Positions 1 to 12,042 of a stretch of 64,000 bases of DNA are shown piece by piece (within the stretch, counting starts at the first letter, position 1; the number at the start of each line of letters is the position of its first letter). Both the position numbers and the translations under genes were made by a program. This DNA comes from Cristatella mucedo (taxonomy: Eukaryota; Bryozoa; Phylactolaemata; Cristatellidae), in contig WPIO01000005.1 of NCBI GenBank assembly GCA_009760855.2, forward strand, positions 3,308,501 through 3,372,500, read 5' to 3'. The notes under the pieces were generated by a model that was given only the letters and a program-made list of their open reading frames with translations, had not been told where the DNA came from and did no database searches.

Positions 1-2
1 AA

Positions 3-164
3 CACTCCACAATGATGACTGCTTCGGCAAACTCAACGTCTGCCTGTTTTGGCTTGGCATGTCCAGGGAAACCCTCTTTCATACCAGTCTCCCGAATTAG
101 AGCACTGGCTGTGGGCAGGACTAAGTCGGCCACCGAATCTATCGTGGGCAGGACTAAATCTCTC
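3..164 (+). CDS. Candidate exon at window start, unrecognised plus-strand gene
   Basis: Open frame from the window edge with two ATGs at 12 and 15, followed by a possible donor GTGTAA at 165. The translation contains a short internal repeat of the motif VGRTKS, twice within 16 residues. It ends in phase 0, matching the exon at 575. The donor is weak and the frame would stop at 168-170 if unspliced, so this could also be a chance ORF. No family recognised. Confidence 0.25.
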
Positions 165-574
165 GTGTAAACGTCCTAACTAGGTGGGAAGTCTGCATCT
201 GTTAGGAGGAAAGTTTGCTGTGTAAATGCAGCTTTACAAATGTTCACCTTCTTTATTTGTGTGGGAGTACTAATCTGACCTGGGATACCTTTTTGGAAGT
301 TAATTAAATTGGACTGGCCGTACAATTGTAAAATGCATTGATTAAATTAATTTGTATGCGTGCAGTGTACATCTACTTTTCTAGTGATTTCTGCTCACTG
401 AGTTTAGCGCTTGCGTTTATTGTTGTGGAGTTCAAGGTCGTGTTTGAATAAGATTTTGGATATAATTTCCAAAGATTTTTCAGAGGCAAGAGATGAATGG
501 TCTGACTTGAGCCATGCGTCAACCTCTATCGTTAGGGTGTCGAGAAGTCCGTATCATTGCTGTGCATATTTCAG

Positions 575-670
575 ATACTGGACATGGCATCGGCCTATCG
601 TACCCAGACGACTTCGAAGAACTTCGCATACAAGACGCCGGTGACAGAAAGCGTCCTGACCGTGGAGGCG
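575..670 (+). CDS. Candidate exon, unrecognised plus-strand gene
   Basis: A pyrimidine-containing acceptor ending in TTTCAG lies at 566-574. The 32-codon frame beginning ILDMASAYRTQTT and ending VLTVEA is open up to a possible donor GTGTAAG at 671; an alternative donor, GTGACA, lies inside the exon. Both donors give phase 0, as does the next candidate exon at 4942. It is Ser/Thr-rich with no domain I recognise. Another frame reads DTGHGIG, resembling a GHKL ATPase box, but that frame lacks the rest of such a domain. Confidence 0.3.
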
Positions 671-845
671 GTGTAAGAACTGACATCCAGCTGCACATTA
701 TTTGTTTTACTTCTTGTTATTTGTGTAAATGGGAGCAACTAATACCCGGTCTCCTTGTAACCGATTTTCGGCATTGGGGCAGTGCTGTGGTAGTGCCCTA
801 AATTGCATACTATCTGCTCAAGGTCGTCTAAAGTGCAACCATTCT
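671..845. other. Intronic or intergenic stretch, nothing recognised
   Basis: Between the candidate exon and the first copy of the 0.4-kb duplicated segment. I see no gene or repeat signature here. Confidence 0.3.
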
Positions 846-1278
846 TACAACTCAGTCTTGGGCTATAGCTTGTGTGTTAAGTGTATGAATGTTTACCTAA
901 CTAGAGAGTACCTCAAAAGTCTCAGTCCTACGTATAAGTGTGGATAGCTTAGGCACTCGAATTTTTGCTTTTCTGTTGTGCCCCCAACGGAAAGAGGAAA
1001 GACTGCATCAGCCACAGCTCCATGGTCTGCTGCACTGCCCAAGAATCTGCAATGTGTTTTCTGCCATTTCTATCTTGGAAAAACCTCTTACTTTGTAATA
1101 TGTGCTTTGGAATGGGTTCTTGCTTGCACTGCCGTTGTACGGTTTAGTTGGCTTTGGAAATGTGTACCTGTACTTATTAAAAGTTCTGTGCATCCAAATT
1201 GAGATGCCTCCTATCGGATATATTTAAAAATTGTTGATCCCCACGTGTATGCTGTACTGGAGAGTACTGATATAAGCA
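846..1278. repeat. Duplicated segment R0, copy 1
   Basis: About 400 bp that recurs, diverged, at 2560-2945. Shared anchors in the same order are GGCTATAG, AGCTTAGGCACTCGAATTTT, TGCTTTTCTGT, GGAAAGACTG, TCTGCCATTTCT, and ATTCAAATTGAGATG or its close variant. Each copy lies directly upstream of a plus-strand LINE-A fragment, so the repeated unit is R0 plus LINE-A 3' sequence. Confidence 0.7.
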
Positions 1279-1284
1279 GCCAAA

Positions 1285-2555
1285 AGATCATCAGAGGAAA
1301 CACTAAAGTATGGGATACCTCAGGGCTCTGTGCTTAGTCAACTACCTTTCACAATGTTTGTTCTCCTCTTGGCGATGTAGTTGCCAAGCACAATCTAGGC
1401 TTTCACTTCTATGCAGATGACACACACATATGCTTTGCTTTGATCCCTCCCAGTCCTCCAGAGCGGCTCATTCTCTCAGCTTCCTTGGTGCATCTTCACT
1501 TGGATGGCAGCAAACTTTCTCAAATCAAATGACGATAAACTCAGCTTACTAGTTATAGGAAAACCAAGTGTGACTCGGAAACTGGAAATCTTAATGCTCA
1601 ACATCGGCTCTGCCACCATGTGTCCACTTGCATCTGCACAAAATCTAGGTGCCTTGTTCCAAAGTGACCTTTCACCAGACGACCACATCAGCTCCACAGT
1701 CAAGTCTGCCTACTTTCACCTACATAACATTACTAAAATTCATGCCGTCTTAGACAGGGATACCACATCCAAATTGGTTAATGCATTTGTGACATCCCAT
1801 CTTGACTTGTATAACTCACGGCTTGCTAGTCATATAACCTGTGCTATCAGGAGCTCACGGGTGGTGAAAAACTCTGCAACATTGCTTGTCTGTCGTTAGT
1901 ATCACAGTTCCCACATCACACCACTTCTTGCCGACCTACACTGGCTCCTAATCGAGCAGTGTATTGACTTCAAGGTTGTATCACTCACTTGTAGGTCCCT
2001 TTATTATCTGGTTTCAGCCTGCCTATCAGAACTACTCCCCAACCAGGCTAAGTATCGTGCCACCCACTCTTCTGACTCAAATCCTTTAGCTATGCATCCA
2101 TCGAACCTGAAATCCTTTGGAGACCTTTTCTTTATTTAGTTTGCAAGCTCCCGAAGCCTTGAACTCACGCCTGACTGACATCACGACAACCTCTTACTTC
2201 ACGACAATTAAAAAGAAGCTAAAAACGCATCTGTTTCTCACAGTATTTGGTGGGTCCTTGTAATTTGTCCTTTGAGTGCGTATGCCGTAAATCCTTGACA
2301 CATTGTAAAACCTTATGCTGTAAAGAAAGCATGACTGCATGCTTATGCATGCTCACACTGTGCATGCTACCACTGACCATATTTGCATGTTGACACTTTG
2401 AATGTTACCTCTAACCATACTATGTCTGTTGACACTGTATTTATCACTGAGGGTTTTGATCATGCTCCCTTCGTGGCATACGTAAAGTGCCTAGAAAGAG
2501 ATTAGGTTTTCTGATGGCTTCTTACAGATGTATTATCATTGTTATTATTAATATT
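1285..2555 (+). mobile_element. LINE-A copy 1, 5'-truncated and decayed
   Basis: CR1/L2-type non-LTR retrotransposon remnant. It starts inside the reverse transcriptase: the stretch encoding the GVPQGS motif is at about 1310, and an ADD-type catalytic box (YADDT) is at about 1410. A 131-codon frame at 1504-1899 covers the conserved region after the RT (NFLKSNDDKLSLL... SRLASHI). It continues, broken by stops, through the HITPLLADL-WLP region and a 3' UTR to the terminal stem-loop at about 2490-2520 and an impure (TTA)n tail. Not functional. Confidence 0.85.
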
Positions 2556-2559
2556 ATAA

Positions 2560-2945
2560 CTCGGGCTTGGGCTATAGATTGTTTGGTGTGTACATGCTTA
2601 CCTATAGTGAGAGTAGATCAAAAGTGTGTCAGTGCTACGTGTCAGTGTAGATAGCTTAGGCACTCGAATTTTTGCTTTTCTGTCGAAACGGTGTGAGGAA
2701 AGACTGTCAACTAAAGCTCCTTGCCCTGCTGCACTCCGCTAAGCATCTGCTATGAGTAGTCTGCCATTTCTTTCTTAGAAAAATTTCTTTGTAATGGCTG
2801 CTTGCGTGCACTGCAGTTGGATGCTTTAATTGGCTTTTAAAATATATACCTATACTTATTGAAAGTTTTGTGCATTCAAATTGAGATGTTTTGTATCGAA
2901 TATATTTAAAAATGTTTTGATTGCCACGCACATGCTGTGCTGGGT
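2560..2945. repeat. Duplicated segment R0, copy 2
   Basis: Diverged copy of the 846-1278 segment, collinear with it. It follows immediately after the LINE-A copy 1 tail and precedes a (TG)n tract and LINE-A copy 2. Confidence 0.7.
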
Positions 2946-3083
2946 GTAGCATACGGTACGTAGCTTGTTTTAGACATTTTGTGTTCCCACATTGCTTGGC
3001 GGGCATGATACAGTCATGTGTTGAGCCGGTGGCTGTATGCACAGACTGATCGAATTATTGGTCTTTCTTGAAACAGCTGGTGC

Positions 3084-3086
<3 letters not shown>

Positions 3087-3162
<76 letters not shown>
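3087..3162 (+). repeat. (TG)n microsatellite
   Basis: About 38 uninterrupted TG units. Long frames translating to CVCV or HTHT across it are repeat artefacts. Confidence 0.98.
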
Positions 3163-3163
<1 letters not shown>

Positions 3164-3217
3164 ACGTAGAGGGCATGTGCATACATGCACGTTTTGCTTG
3201 TGTGCATGTGTACCGCC

Positions 3218-3960
3218 AAACTTTTTCAAATTTAATGACGATAAAACCAATTTATTTGCTACGAAAATTCGAACCTGCTTAGACAGGTATATCAAATCCA
3301 ACTTGATCCTTGCATTTCTGTCATCCTATCTTGGTTTTTGTTACTCACTACTTGCAGTTTTTTAGGCCTGTGCATTAAGGTGCTTTCAGCTGGTGCAAAA
3401 GTCTGCAGCCAGGCTTGTCTGTCTTGAGCTTCACAGTTGCGCCATTACATTATTTCTCACCGGCTTACCTGCACTGGCTTCCTGTCTAGCAGCATATCTA
3501 CGTCGAGGTTTTGTCTATCACTTTTAGTTGTCTCTATTCCCATGCTCCAGTCTACCTATCTGAACTACTTGCAAAGCAGGCTAGACTCGCACTGCCCTTT
3601 TTCTGACTCAATTCGTTTAGCTGTGCCTCAAAGCAACCTCAAATTCTTTGGAGACCACTCCATTAATTCGTATGCTCCCAAAGCCTGGAGCTCACTCGTG
3701 ACTGACACTTAGACGTCCTCTGAATTGAAGACAATTAAACAGAAGCTAAAAACTAGCCTGTTGCTCACAGCATTTGCTGGTTCCATGTGAATTGTTCTTT
3801 TTGTGCTTATGAGTACTGAAGCTGTGCATTTTAGCACTAGCCACATTGACATGCTGCCTTTTTAGCACATGAAAAGTATCTAGAAAGAGATTTAGTTCTC
3901 TGAAGGTGCTATAAAAATGCTTTGTCAATGTGAATATTATCATTATCGTTATTATTATGC
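3218..3960 (+). mobile_element. LINE-A copy 2, 3' fragment
   Basis: Homologous to the second half of LINE-A copy 1: it starts at the NFFKFNDDKTN coding region, has lost internal blocks, and runs through the LTYLQSRLD and FFGDHS-NSYAPKAW region to the stem-loop at about 3880-3915 and a (TTA)-like tail. Broken reading frames show it is dead. It forms the second half of the tandemly duplicated unit. Confidence 0.8.
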
Positions 3961-4036
3961 ATGTTTGCCTATGCATACCTGTATACATGTTCACTCGTAC
4001 CAACCTCAATAAATGTGTATGTGCATGCTTATGGGG

Positions 4037-4718
<682 letters not shown>

Positions 4719-4941
4719 TAACGAATGTGAATGAATTGAGGCCCCTCTTCTCTTTGTCTCTTTGTGACTGCTTATTATCCTCACGTGTGTCCTTTTTGCT
4801 TTCTTCCATGTGGTCTTCATCCTTGCAGTTGTGCAACTTACCCAGGCGTCCTCCTGTTTTTCTGTTGTAAATCAGCTATTGTGATATATATGATGTCGGA
4901 TAAGTGACTGCCTTTACGATTGTTTTTTCTTTCTGTTGCAG

Positions 4942-5026
4942 ACACCTGCATCTGCAAGAAGTGTTGACCCCGAGAAAATAACTCGGAAAAATCAAGATCG
5001 TCTGAAGAAGTTAAAACAGATAGCTG
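4942..5026 (+). CDS. Candidate internal exon, unrecognised plus-strand gene
   Basis: Strong acceptor with a T-rich tract (TTTTTTCTTTCTGTTGCAG) ending at 4941 and a good donor, GTATGT, at 5027. The phase-0 frame starts TPASARSVDPEKITRK and continues with a basic, helix-prone NQDRLKKLKQIAG; it ends in phase 1. That phase fits the exon at 10097. No family recognised; the charged Lys/Arg-rich end could be a short coiled coil or nuclear-type sequence. Confidence 0.5.
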
Positions 5027-6077
5027 GTATGTCGAAGACTGAGCTGTTCTTGGGCCAACTATATGCAGGTTCTTGTAGCCTTCTCTTCTCTGCGTTTTTT
5101 TTGTTGGTCACTTCTTTGGTCGATTGTTGTATTAGGCCAAGAAATTTTGCTCCATAGCTTTGGGCCATCATGTTCATCGTTGGTTGCTCAGTCGTCACCA
5201 AATGCCTATTGTCTCGCTCTCTTTCATGTAACTGGTGTTGCCAAGCAGCAATTAACAATGCAAGACTGACATATGATCCGACAGCAGATAGATTTTTATG
5301 TAAGGGTTTTTGTGCGACCTCCAGCACTCTGCCCGAGTCTTTGCGGCCAAAGGTTTGCTGACAGTTCTCTGTGGCCAATTAACGCGTATAGTTAGGCATA
5401 GTGCAGATCGTATTTTTTTATAGGACTCACATAAAATGTTTGACAAAAAGGCACTTGTCTGAATTTGCAGCAGGCTATGCCAGCCACTAGACTGTGTCGC
5501 CTGAAATGTGTCGCAAATATAATGAGAAGCCTTGCACACACACTTTAACTGTACAGGGTGGCATGGCCACTGCCAATGATTTGGGGGATGCCTTGAGAAT
5601 GAGCCTGGCAGCCAGGTTCTGCAGCAGCTGTAGTGGCCTAGGTGGGATAGAGCTTTGGGAGTGCAGAGAGAAGCGAGCTGTGGTAGCCGAGTCTGTGAGT
5701 CACAAGGCCTCGAACCAGCTGTTCCTTATTGAACGATGTAGACAATCTTAGTTCCATAAGGCTTGGCAATACTGTGTAATGAGAGGCCCACTGCTGATGA
5801 CTGCGTAACGGCATCTAGATGCCTCGCTCACGATCTACTATGCAACCTTGGCTGTGAGAAGAATCTGAAGGCTATCGCCGTACCTCTTTTGCTTCTGTTG
5901 AAACCTAACTTTGCGGTGTGCGGTTTTCCTGCCACGTAATGGGAGGTCTTCTTTCCTGCTGTTCACCTTGAGGCTGACAACCTAACTTTGATGGCCTCCA
6001 AGTGTGACTTGATGCTGCTCAGCAAATGCAGCTTGTTGTGCAGATGGGAAAGAGCTGCAGGTGTCATCAGAAGTTTG
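5027..6077. other. Probable intron, nothing recognised
   Basis: Short frames occur on both strands, for example 5494-5751, but none has paired splice signals with a compatible phase. No repeat family is recognised. Confidence 0.3.
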
Positions 6078-6258
6078 CTAGTGCCACTGGGTCTTAGCCC
6101 GGAGCTTCCAAATGCTCACACGTCATGACCCAGGTCGTGGGTTCGAGTCCTGCAGCAGTCCTGCTAACCCATTATTGAGTGTCACAGGTGGGAAGATGCT
6201 TGCCAATTCTCCTCTACTGCCATAGAAAGGAGGCTGTTGCAGCAACTTCGCTTGCTGA
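6078..6258 (+). mobile_element. SINE-2 copy, tRNA-like head
   Basis: Contains a B-box-like GGGTTCGAGTCC at about 6138, then a body and a tail resembling the SINE-2 end (CTACTGCCATAGAAAGGAGGC). The same arrangement occurs at 19420, 20764 (minus), 40078, 40672 (minus) and 42925. Diverged. Confidence 0.6.
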
Positions 6259-6569
6259 TATGCTGCAGCTCGAGTTCTCTGAGAATGGTCTCTGCGAGCT
6301 GAGCTGTGCAATGGCTAGAGGAAGTGGCCAAAGGAAGTGCTGCAGGTGTGGAGACACGGCTGGCAAAGGAAGCCTGCCAGTCGATGGGGATGCAGTCAGT
6401 TCAACACGCCAGCAGAGGCTGCATGTTGGGTAGCCCATTCTTTGCAGTATGATGGCATGGTCCGTATCATTGAAAAATTCTGAAAGCTCAAGCGGTACAG
6501 GCGCTGTCACTTGTACAGTGCAGCTGTGCATTAGAATATCAGCATGAAGCTACATCATTCTGCGGAATC
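6259..6569. other. No assigned gene; weak coding-like frame
   Basis: A plus-strand frame from about 6308 to a stop near 6450 reads WLEEVAKGSAAGVETRLAK, which looks protein-like. It lacks a good acceptor, and I could not place it in the plus-strand exon chain. Confidence 0.2.
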
Positions 6570-9085
6570 AAAATTTTCTCATACAACTGCAATTTGTCAT
6601 CACCAATTATTATTAAATCCTGCTTATCTGACCACATACAGATCTCATTCAGTCTAAAATGTGTGCCCTCCTCCTTCTATAAAAATCACCTGTGAATCGC
6701 TAAACCAGACCCGTGACATCGATGCTGTCCGTGCGAGAATATCTGCCTCACCTCTGCTGCTCAGCCCCCCTTCCGACCTGTCATCATTGGTAGATAGCTA
6801 CAACACGACACAAGCTGACTGCTCGACGAGTTTGCACCTCTAAGCCCACTGTGCTAGCTAGCCCAGACGGCCTGTGGTTTACCATAGACGTTACCACAGA
6901 CAATTAGCTAAGTCAAAGCTTGAAAAAGCATACAAAAAAAGGACTGACTGCCCATCGACAGGCATACCGGGACTAGTGTAGGTCGTACCAATCGATCCTA
7001 GCAAAGGCTAAGTCTAGCTTCTTTAAAAAGAAACATTGTTGAATCACAGATGCACAATCCAAAACTGCTGATGTCAACTGACGATCAACCATCTTCTCAA
7101 CCGCTCACAGGTCAGCTCCTTAGCTGTTGATCCCTGTGATGATCTAGCCGATCGCTTCTCTAGCTTCTTTGTTAACAAGATAGACAAGATCGGGGAGTCC
7201 ATCCCTACGATGGCAGCATCCCCCCTAGAATGCTGTCCCTCAATTCCTTGCAGCACCTCAATGTCTACATTCAAGCAGGTCACTAGTAACCTCGTCCTTA
7301 AGTTCGTATCCGAATCAAAGAGGACAACAAGTCCTTTGAACCCTATTCCCACTGTCCTGCTCCTACATTGCATTGATCTGCTCCTGCCAAGCATAACTAA
7401 CGCCACTAATATGTCATTAGCCTCAGGTCATGTCCCAGCACCTTTCAAAAGAGCTGTTGCCAGGGCACTACTCAAGAAAGAGACCCTAGACCAAGAGAAC
7501 TTTAACTCTTCTGCCCAGTTTCCCTTCTACCATTCCTATCAAAGACACTGGAACAAGTCGTGGCAGACCAGCTGAACTCATATATTGAAACTTCAAACCT
7601 TGCTAGTAAGTTCCAGTCTGGCTTTAGAGCTAATCACTCGACAGAGTCAGTATTGCTTAGGGTATACAACGACCTACTTAGGAATGCAGACATGGGTAGA
7701 GTGTATCTGCTTGTTTTGCTCGATCTTTTCGGCAGCATATTTGATATTATTGATCTAGTTTTTCTAGACCGCCTCTCATTTCGCCTGGGCATCACTGGCA
7801 CTGCTCTGCAATGGTTCAGGTCCTATCTCAGTGGGAGACTCCAGAGTATTGACGTGAATGGACAGAGATCATCTGAAGTACCTCTGAAATATGGAGTACC
7901 TCAGGGCTCAGTGCTAGGTCCGGTTCTTTTCACGGTTTATACTCTGCCTCTTGCAGATGTGATTGCCAAGCACAATCTAGGCTTTCACTTCTATGCGGAT
8001 GACACTCAGTTGTACCTTTGCTTTGATCCCTCCCAGCCTTCGAACACCTCGAATTCTCTCAACTCCCTTGCTGCATGTATTGGTGACATCCGTACATAGA
8101 TGGCAGCAAATTTTCTTAAATTGAATGATGATGAAACTAACTTACTAGTTATGGGAAAACCAAGTGTGATTCAGAAATTGGGAAGGCTAACACTCCAAAT
8201 CGGCTCTACCAGCATATCTCCTGTTGAATCTGTACGAAGTCTAGGTGTCATGTTCCAAAGTGACCTTTCATTAGACGACCACTTCAGCTCAGCAGTCAAG
8301 TCTGCCTACTTTCAGCTACATAGCCTTGCTAAAATTCGGGCTTGTTTAGACATGGATACCACATCTAAGTTGGTCCATGCATTTGTGACATCCCGTCTTG
8401 ACTTCTGTAACTCACTGCTTGCAGGTCTACCAGCCTGTGCAATCAGTTTCTTACAGCTGGTGAACAACTCTGCAGCTAGGCTTATTCGTCGTGAGCGTCG
8501 CAGTTGCCACATCACACCACTTCTTGCCGACCTGCAGTGGCTCCCAGTCAAGCAACGCACCGACTTCAAGGTTTTCTCACTCACTTTTAGGTCCTATCAT
8601 TCTTTGGCTCCAGCCTACCTATCAGATCTACTGCCCCACCAGGCCAAGCATCGTACCACCTGCTTTTTGGAAACTAACTGTTTACCAATACCTCGTACAA
8701 ACCTCAAATCCTTTGGAGACCGTGCCTTTAGGTCGTTATGCTCCCAAAGCCTGGAACTCCTTATTTCCGTCACGAAATCCCCTGACTTGACCACATTGAA
8801 AAAGGAACTAAAACGCACCTGTTTATGACAGTATTTAGTGGGTCCCTGTGATTCATCCTTCATGTGCTTATTTTTGCTGAAACTGTTGCATGCTGCCACT
8901 AACTGCACTTGCATGCTGACCCTGTGCATGCTACCTCTAACATGTTATTCATGTTGTTTATCAAGCATGATACCACTCACCATTCGATCGTGTTTCCTTT
9001 GCAGCATATGTAAAGTGCCTAGAAAGAGATCTGGTTATTGATTGAGTTATCTGGTGGTGCTTTATCGAGAGTATTATTGTTGTTG
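6570..9085 (+). mobile_element. LINE-A copy 3, longest plus-strand copy
   Basis: Runs from the last part of the endonuclease domain (same sequence as the end of the minus-strand copy at about 56.4 kb) through the linker (CCDDLADRF-like, 7130-7210), the RT domain and the C-terminal region to the 3' stem-loop (about 9010-9060) and tail. RT landmarks are SGFRANHSTESVLLRVYND (about 7618), GVPQGSVLGPVLF (about 7893) and FYADDTQLY (about 7990). The WLPVKQRTDFKV block follows at about 8540. Frames 7560-8099 and 8100-8828 are separated by a single in-frame TAG at 8097-8099, where the copy at 33.7 kb has TGG. The upstream linker is frameshifted. Recently active family, dead copy. Confidence 0.92.
7560..8828 (+). 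pseudogene. LINE-A ORF2 reverse transcriptase, single nonsense codon
   Basis: Polymerase of a CR1/L2-type retrotransposon, which would copy its own RNA at a nicked target. The catalytic YADD is present in the first half. The palm motif normally reading LDLSAAFDTIDH is corrupted to LDLFGSIFDIIDL, so one catalytic-region segment is altered as well as the TAG at 8097. The second half carries the conserved MAANFLKLNDDET, FVTSRLDFCNSLLAGLP and WLPVKQRTDFKVFSLT blocks. It is the best preserved copy in the window for a family consensus. Confidence 0.88.
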
Positions 9086-9559
9086 TCTGCAGCTGAGAGG
9101 CCTGAACGTGTCTTGAAACGAACGGAATTAAAGTTGTCGATTAATGCTTTGCGCCCAGCTGTTCTCGGACCTGCGATAGATCACAGGATGCTAGATCGTT
9201 TGAGAGAACCTCACAATCCGGGCTCTTTCGATAGTGTTCTGATGATGATAATGTCTTAAATTCTCCAGAAATCACATGCCCTTCTACAGACCGATTAAAT
9301 ATTCCTGTTACCATCCAAGTATGGTGTCAACTTGGAATGCCAGCAGACATTCAGGAACCGCATACGTTGTCGTCTGCTATGCACATCCTTAGCTCTACGA
9401 AACCGAAACTATATATTTTGTGGTCTTTGCTCAGGTGACGACATGTCAGTGGCAGACCCGGACGATATCATCGATCGTTTCATGGCTCAGCATCACAAAC
9501 CGAGGTGGGTTGCAATGTGCCACGCAGCTTTCTCTGGGCCTCACATTTTTCGACCGGTG
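9086..9559. other. No recognised feature
   Basis: Short frames only on both strands. No repeat or exon with paired splice signals was identified. Confidence 0.3.
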
Positions 9560-9756
9560 TCATCAATGCGACCAAACTGTCGTGCAAACTGTACGGTCGT
9601 GTGCATGTACCTGCTTAGACTGTACCTGCTGCTTGTGGACGTTACTACCAAACGTTTGGTAATGCTTTAGATGCAGCATCTGTAAAGTGCCTAGATACAG
9701 AGAGATTCAGTTCTCTGATGGCACTATACACATGTATTATTATTATTATTATGTTT
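9560..9756 (+). mobile_element. LINE-A-related 3' end fragment
   Basis: Carries the terminal block CATCTGTAAAGTGCCTAGA, a variant stem-loop, and a pure (ATT)n tail at 9736-9752. The upstream 100 bp is too diverged to align confidently. Confidence 0.7.
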
Positions 9757-10096
9757 AAGTGTGCATCCGTGCAAGCACATGTGTGTGCCCATGCGTGGAA
9801 GTGCAAGGGAAGTCGGAACTTTAAGATGGCTCAAAATACTCAGTTTGCGTAGAGCCTTGCGACAGCTGCTGTGTCCAGCAAGGCCGTGCCTCTTATGCCT
9901 AGAAGCTCTCTCAGCAATGGCTGCTTCTATCACCATCGCTAAGGCTGCTGCCTATTACCGATCGTGCTTACAGTGCCGCACGCTGCCGCTGGACTCGAAC
10001 CTTGGCATTGCATCGTTCATGCGCGCTCGTCATTTTGCGACTGCCTCTGCTCTGCCCTTGGTGCATCTGCTTCCGTTCGAGCTGTCGAGTTGTCAG

Positions 10097-10175
10097 CTTT
10101 CGTTGCACCGTTTTCGGACAGGCCAGCATCGGGTCAGACACTGGAGGATGAGTCGTGGCTAAAGGCTGGCAGCAG
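10097..10175 (+). CDS. Candidate internal exon, unrecognised plus-strand gene
   Basis: Acceptor ending GAGTTGTCAG at 10096 and donor GTGACC after CAG at 10175. The frame needs one base from the previous exon, which the 4942-5026 exon supplies, and reads FVAPFSDRPASGQTLED then ESWLKAGS. It leaves two bases, completed by the first C of the exon at 12401. Length is 79 bp. Phase agreement across three exons is the main support. No domain recognised. Confidence 0.42.
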
Positions 10176-11218
10176 GTGACCACGGTCGACTTCTCTGCCA
10201 ATATCCTTTGCCGTCTCCTTTATTTACAATTTTCTCAGACGCGGGCCACCAAAGCCGCACTTAAGAATCCGTCCTTGGCTGCTGCGGATACCCGCTGTAG
10301 CACGTCCCGTGGACACGTGCCCATGTGCTCAAGTGTGCGGGCTTCTGCTGGACCAGTCACTCAGCTACAAACCGAAAGTCTAATTCAATGGTCTGCATCT
10401 GCCTCTGCCCTGGCGAATGCCGTCGGGTGCTGATCTGACGACAAATGTGTGCATCCCAATGCTGCTGACAGAAGAATGCATTGATTTCAACAGTGGGCTT
10501 TCATTTTTCATTATCCCAGCCCTGATATTGGTCGCACTAAAATGTTCGTTGTGCTACCGTTAATGGAATTTGAACTCATGCTGTGGTGCGTGTGAATAAA
10601 AATCTATATGCGGTATCAAATACGTCTACCTGCTGCGACTTGTCAAGCACGTGTTCTTTATGGGACGTGTGAAACCTTCTCCAGTCTTGCACTAATGAGC
10701 TTATAGCTGGCAGATAAATCGTTGAACGACCGATCTCTTTTTGAGGCAGTGCTGTAGCTTCAAAAATACTTCGTGCGCCAGCGGGCACTATTTGGCTTGG
10801 GATGAATTATGCTCGTGTTATCTGTCGAGCGAACTAAACGAAAGAGGCTTTGGTGAGCCAGTGAGGGTTAGGGGCCACCCTAGCCCCCCTCCAACAATGG
10901 ACTGAGGCCTGCTTGTATTTATTTTAGCTACACTTATCTCTTTATCCACCAGGGCATGAATCTTGTTGCATTTGCTGAATACCGCCTTAACAAAGCCGAA
11001 CTGTGTCAGGACCGACAAGGACTCTGCCATCTCTATGCTCCACCTTCATACCCAGCTGAGCTGCTTTACCGATTTCAGCCTCCACTCGACCCCTCAGGTG
11101 CTCCCAAGACTATAAATTAACTGTACCATCATTTCCCTTAAAGGCTGATTGTGACCTAAGATTTTGCTGTGTGAGACCTGCGCACTTGACTTCCAAAACT
11201 ATTAAGGAAATACGGTAA
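10176..11218. other. Probable intron, nothing recognised
   Basis: Contains short open frames on both strands but no exon fitting the neighbouring phases and no recognised repeat family. Confidence 0.3.
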
Positions 11219-12042
11219 TTCTGTATTCTGAGGCTTTAAACCTAGCAAGTAAAATCCGGTCCGGTTTTTGAGCACATCACTCCACCGAGTTAGCACTGAT
11301 ACAAGTGTATGAAGACTTTCTTAGGAATGCTGATTTCTATACAGTCTCTCTGCTAGTTCTGCTGGATCTGTCGGCAGCTCTAAATACCATTCGTCACTTC
11401 AATGTCCTTGAACTTATGTCGTCTCACCAAGGCATCAGTTACTTGCTTACGTGAGGACACACAGCCAGGGTGGTCCATGCTTAGGCTAATGTGATTCGAT
11501 GATTGCAGGTCCTCCTGTGTGTGCAATAAGAATCTTAAGTTATACAAGAGTCCGCATTTTATAGACTTTAAGTTTGCATCATTGGCCTTTATGTCGCTTC
11601 GTTCTCTTGCTTAGGCCTACTCATGCGAAATACTTCCCAGTCGCACTTCTGCCGAACCCCTCACTCTGGTCTGACTCGGGTCGTTTGATTGTGCGTCTAA
11701 CGAATTATATATACTTGCGTATGCTCCCAAACTCACAACCAATCGGTATCACATCGTCTCCTGATTTGACGACTCAAAAAAAGGCAGAAAAACCAACCTG
11801 CTCCTAACAGCCTTTGCTACATCCGCATGAATTAAAAAATATATAATTCACTTGTATAGCTCCCTAAGAGAACTTCGCCCACGACCTCGACTATAAATTA
11901 CATCCCCTTTACCCTGGTTTTCCTGTATGTGGTTGTACGTGCTGAAATTGTGCATAGCTAACCAATTGACGTGCTTTCATTTTTAACAGGTAAAAGTGTT
12001 CTTTGGGCACTAAAAAAAATTCCACTATTATTATTACTGTAC
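11219..12042 (+). mobile_element. LINE-A copy, internally deleted
   Basis: The first part (11219-11440) encodes the RT N-terminal region (ASKIRSGF, HHSTELALIQVYEDFLRN, LLVLLDLSAALNTI). The central RT is missing. 11570-11820 encodes the C-terminal part ending SPDLTTQKKAEKPTC, followed by a 3' UTR and a (TTA)-type end near 12040. A reversed SINE-1 fragment interrupts it at about 11836. Confidence 0.75.
11836..11888 (-). mobile_element. SINE-1 3' fragment, reversed
   Basis: Reads, on the minus strand, as the SINE-1 tail: the sequence here is TATAATTCACTTGTATAGC, CCCTAAGAGAACTT in plus orientation. Inserted inside the LINE-A copy. Confidence 0.5.

Noticed and set aside
514-660. DTGHGIG motif suggesting a GHKL/histidine-kinase ATPase
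   Set aside because: A single motif hit without N or F boxes; the neighbouring frame gives the better splice-flanked exon.
2970-3365. ORFs with HTHT or CVCV repeats
   Set aside because: Translation of a (TG)n microsatellite.
9720-9760. CRISPR-like or other regular array among the many (ATT)n blocks
   Set aside because: They are simple LINE tails; no spaced palindromic repeats occur anywhere in the window.
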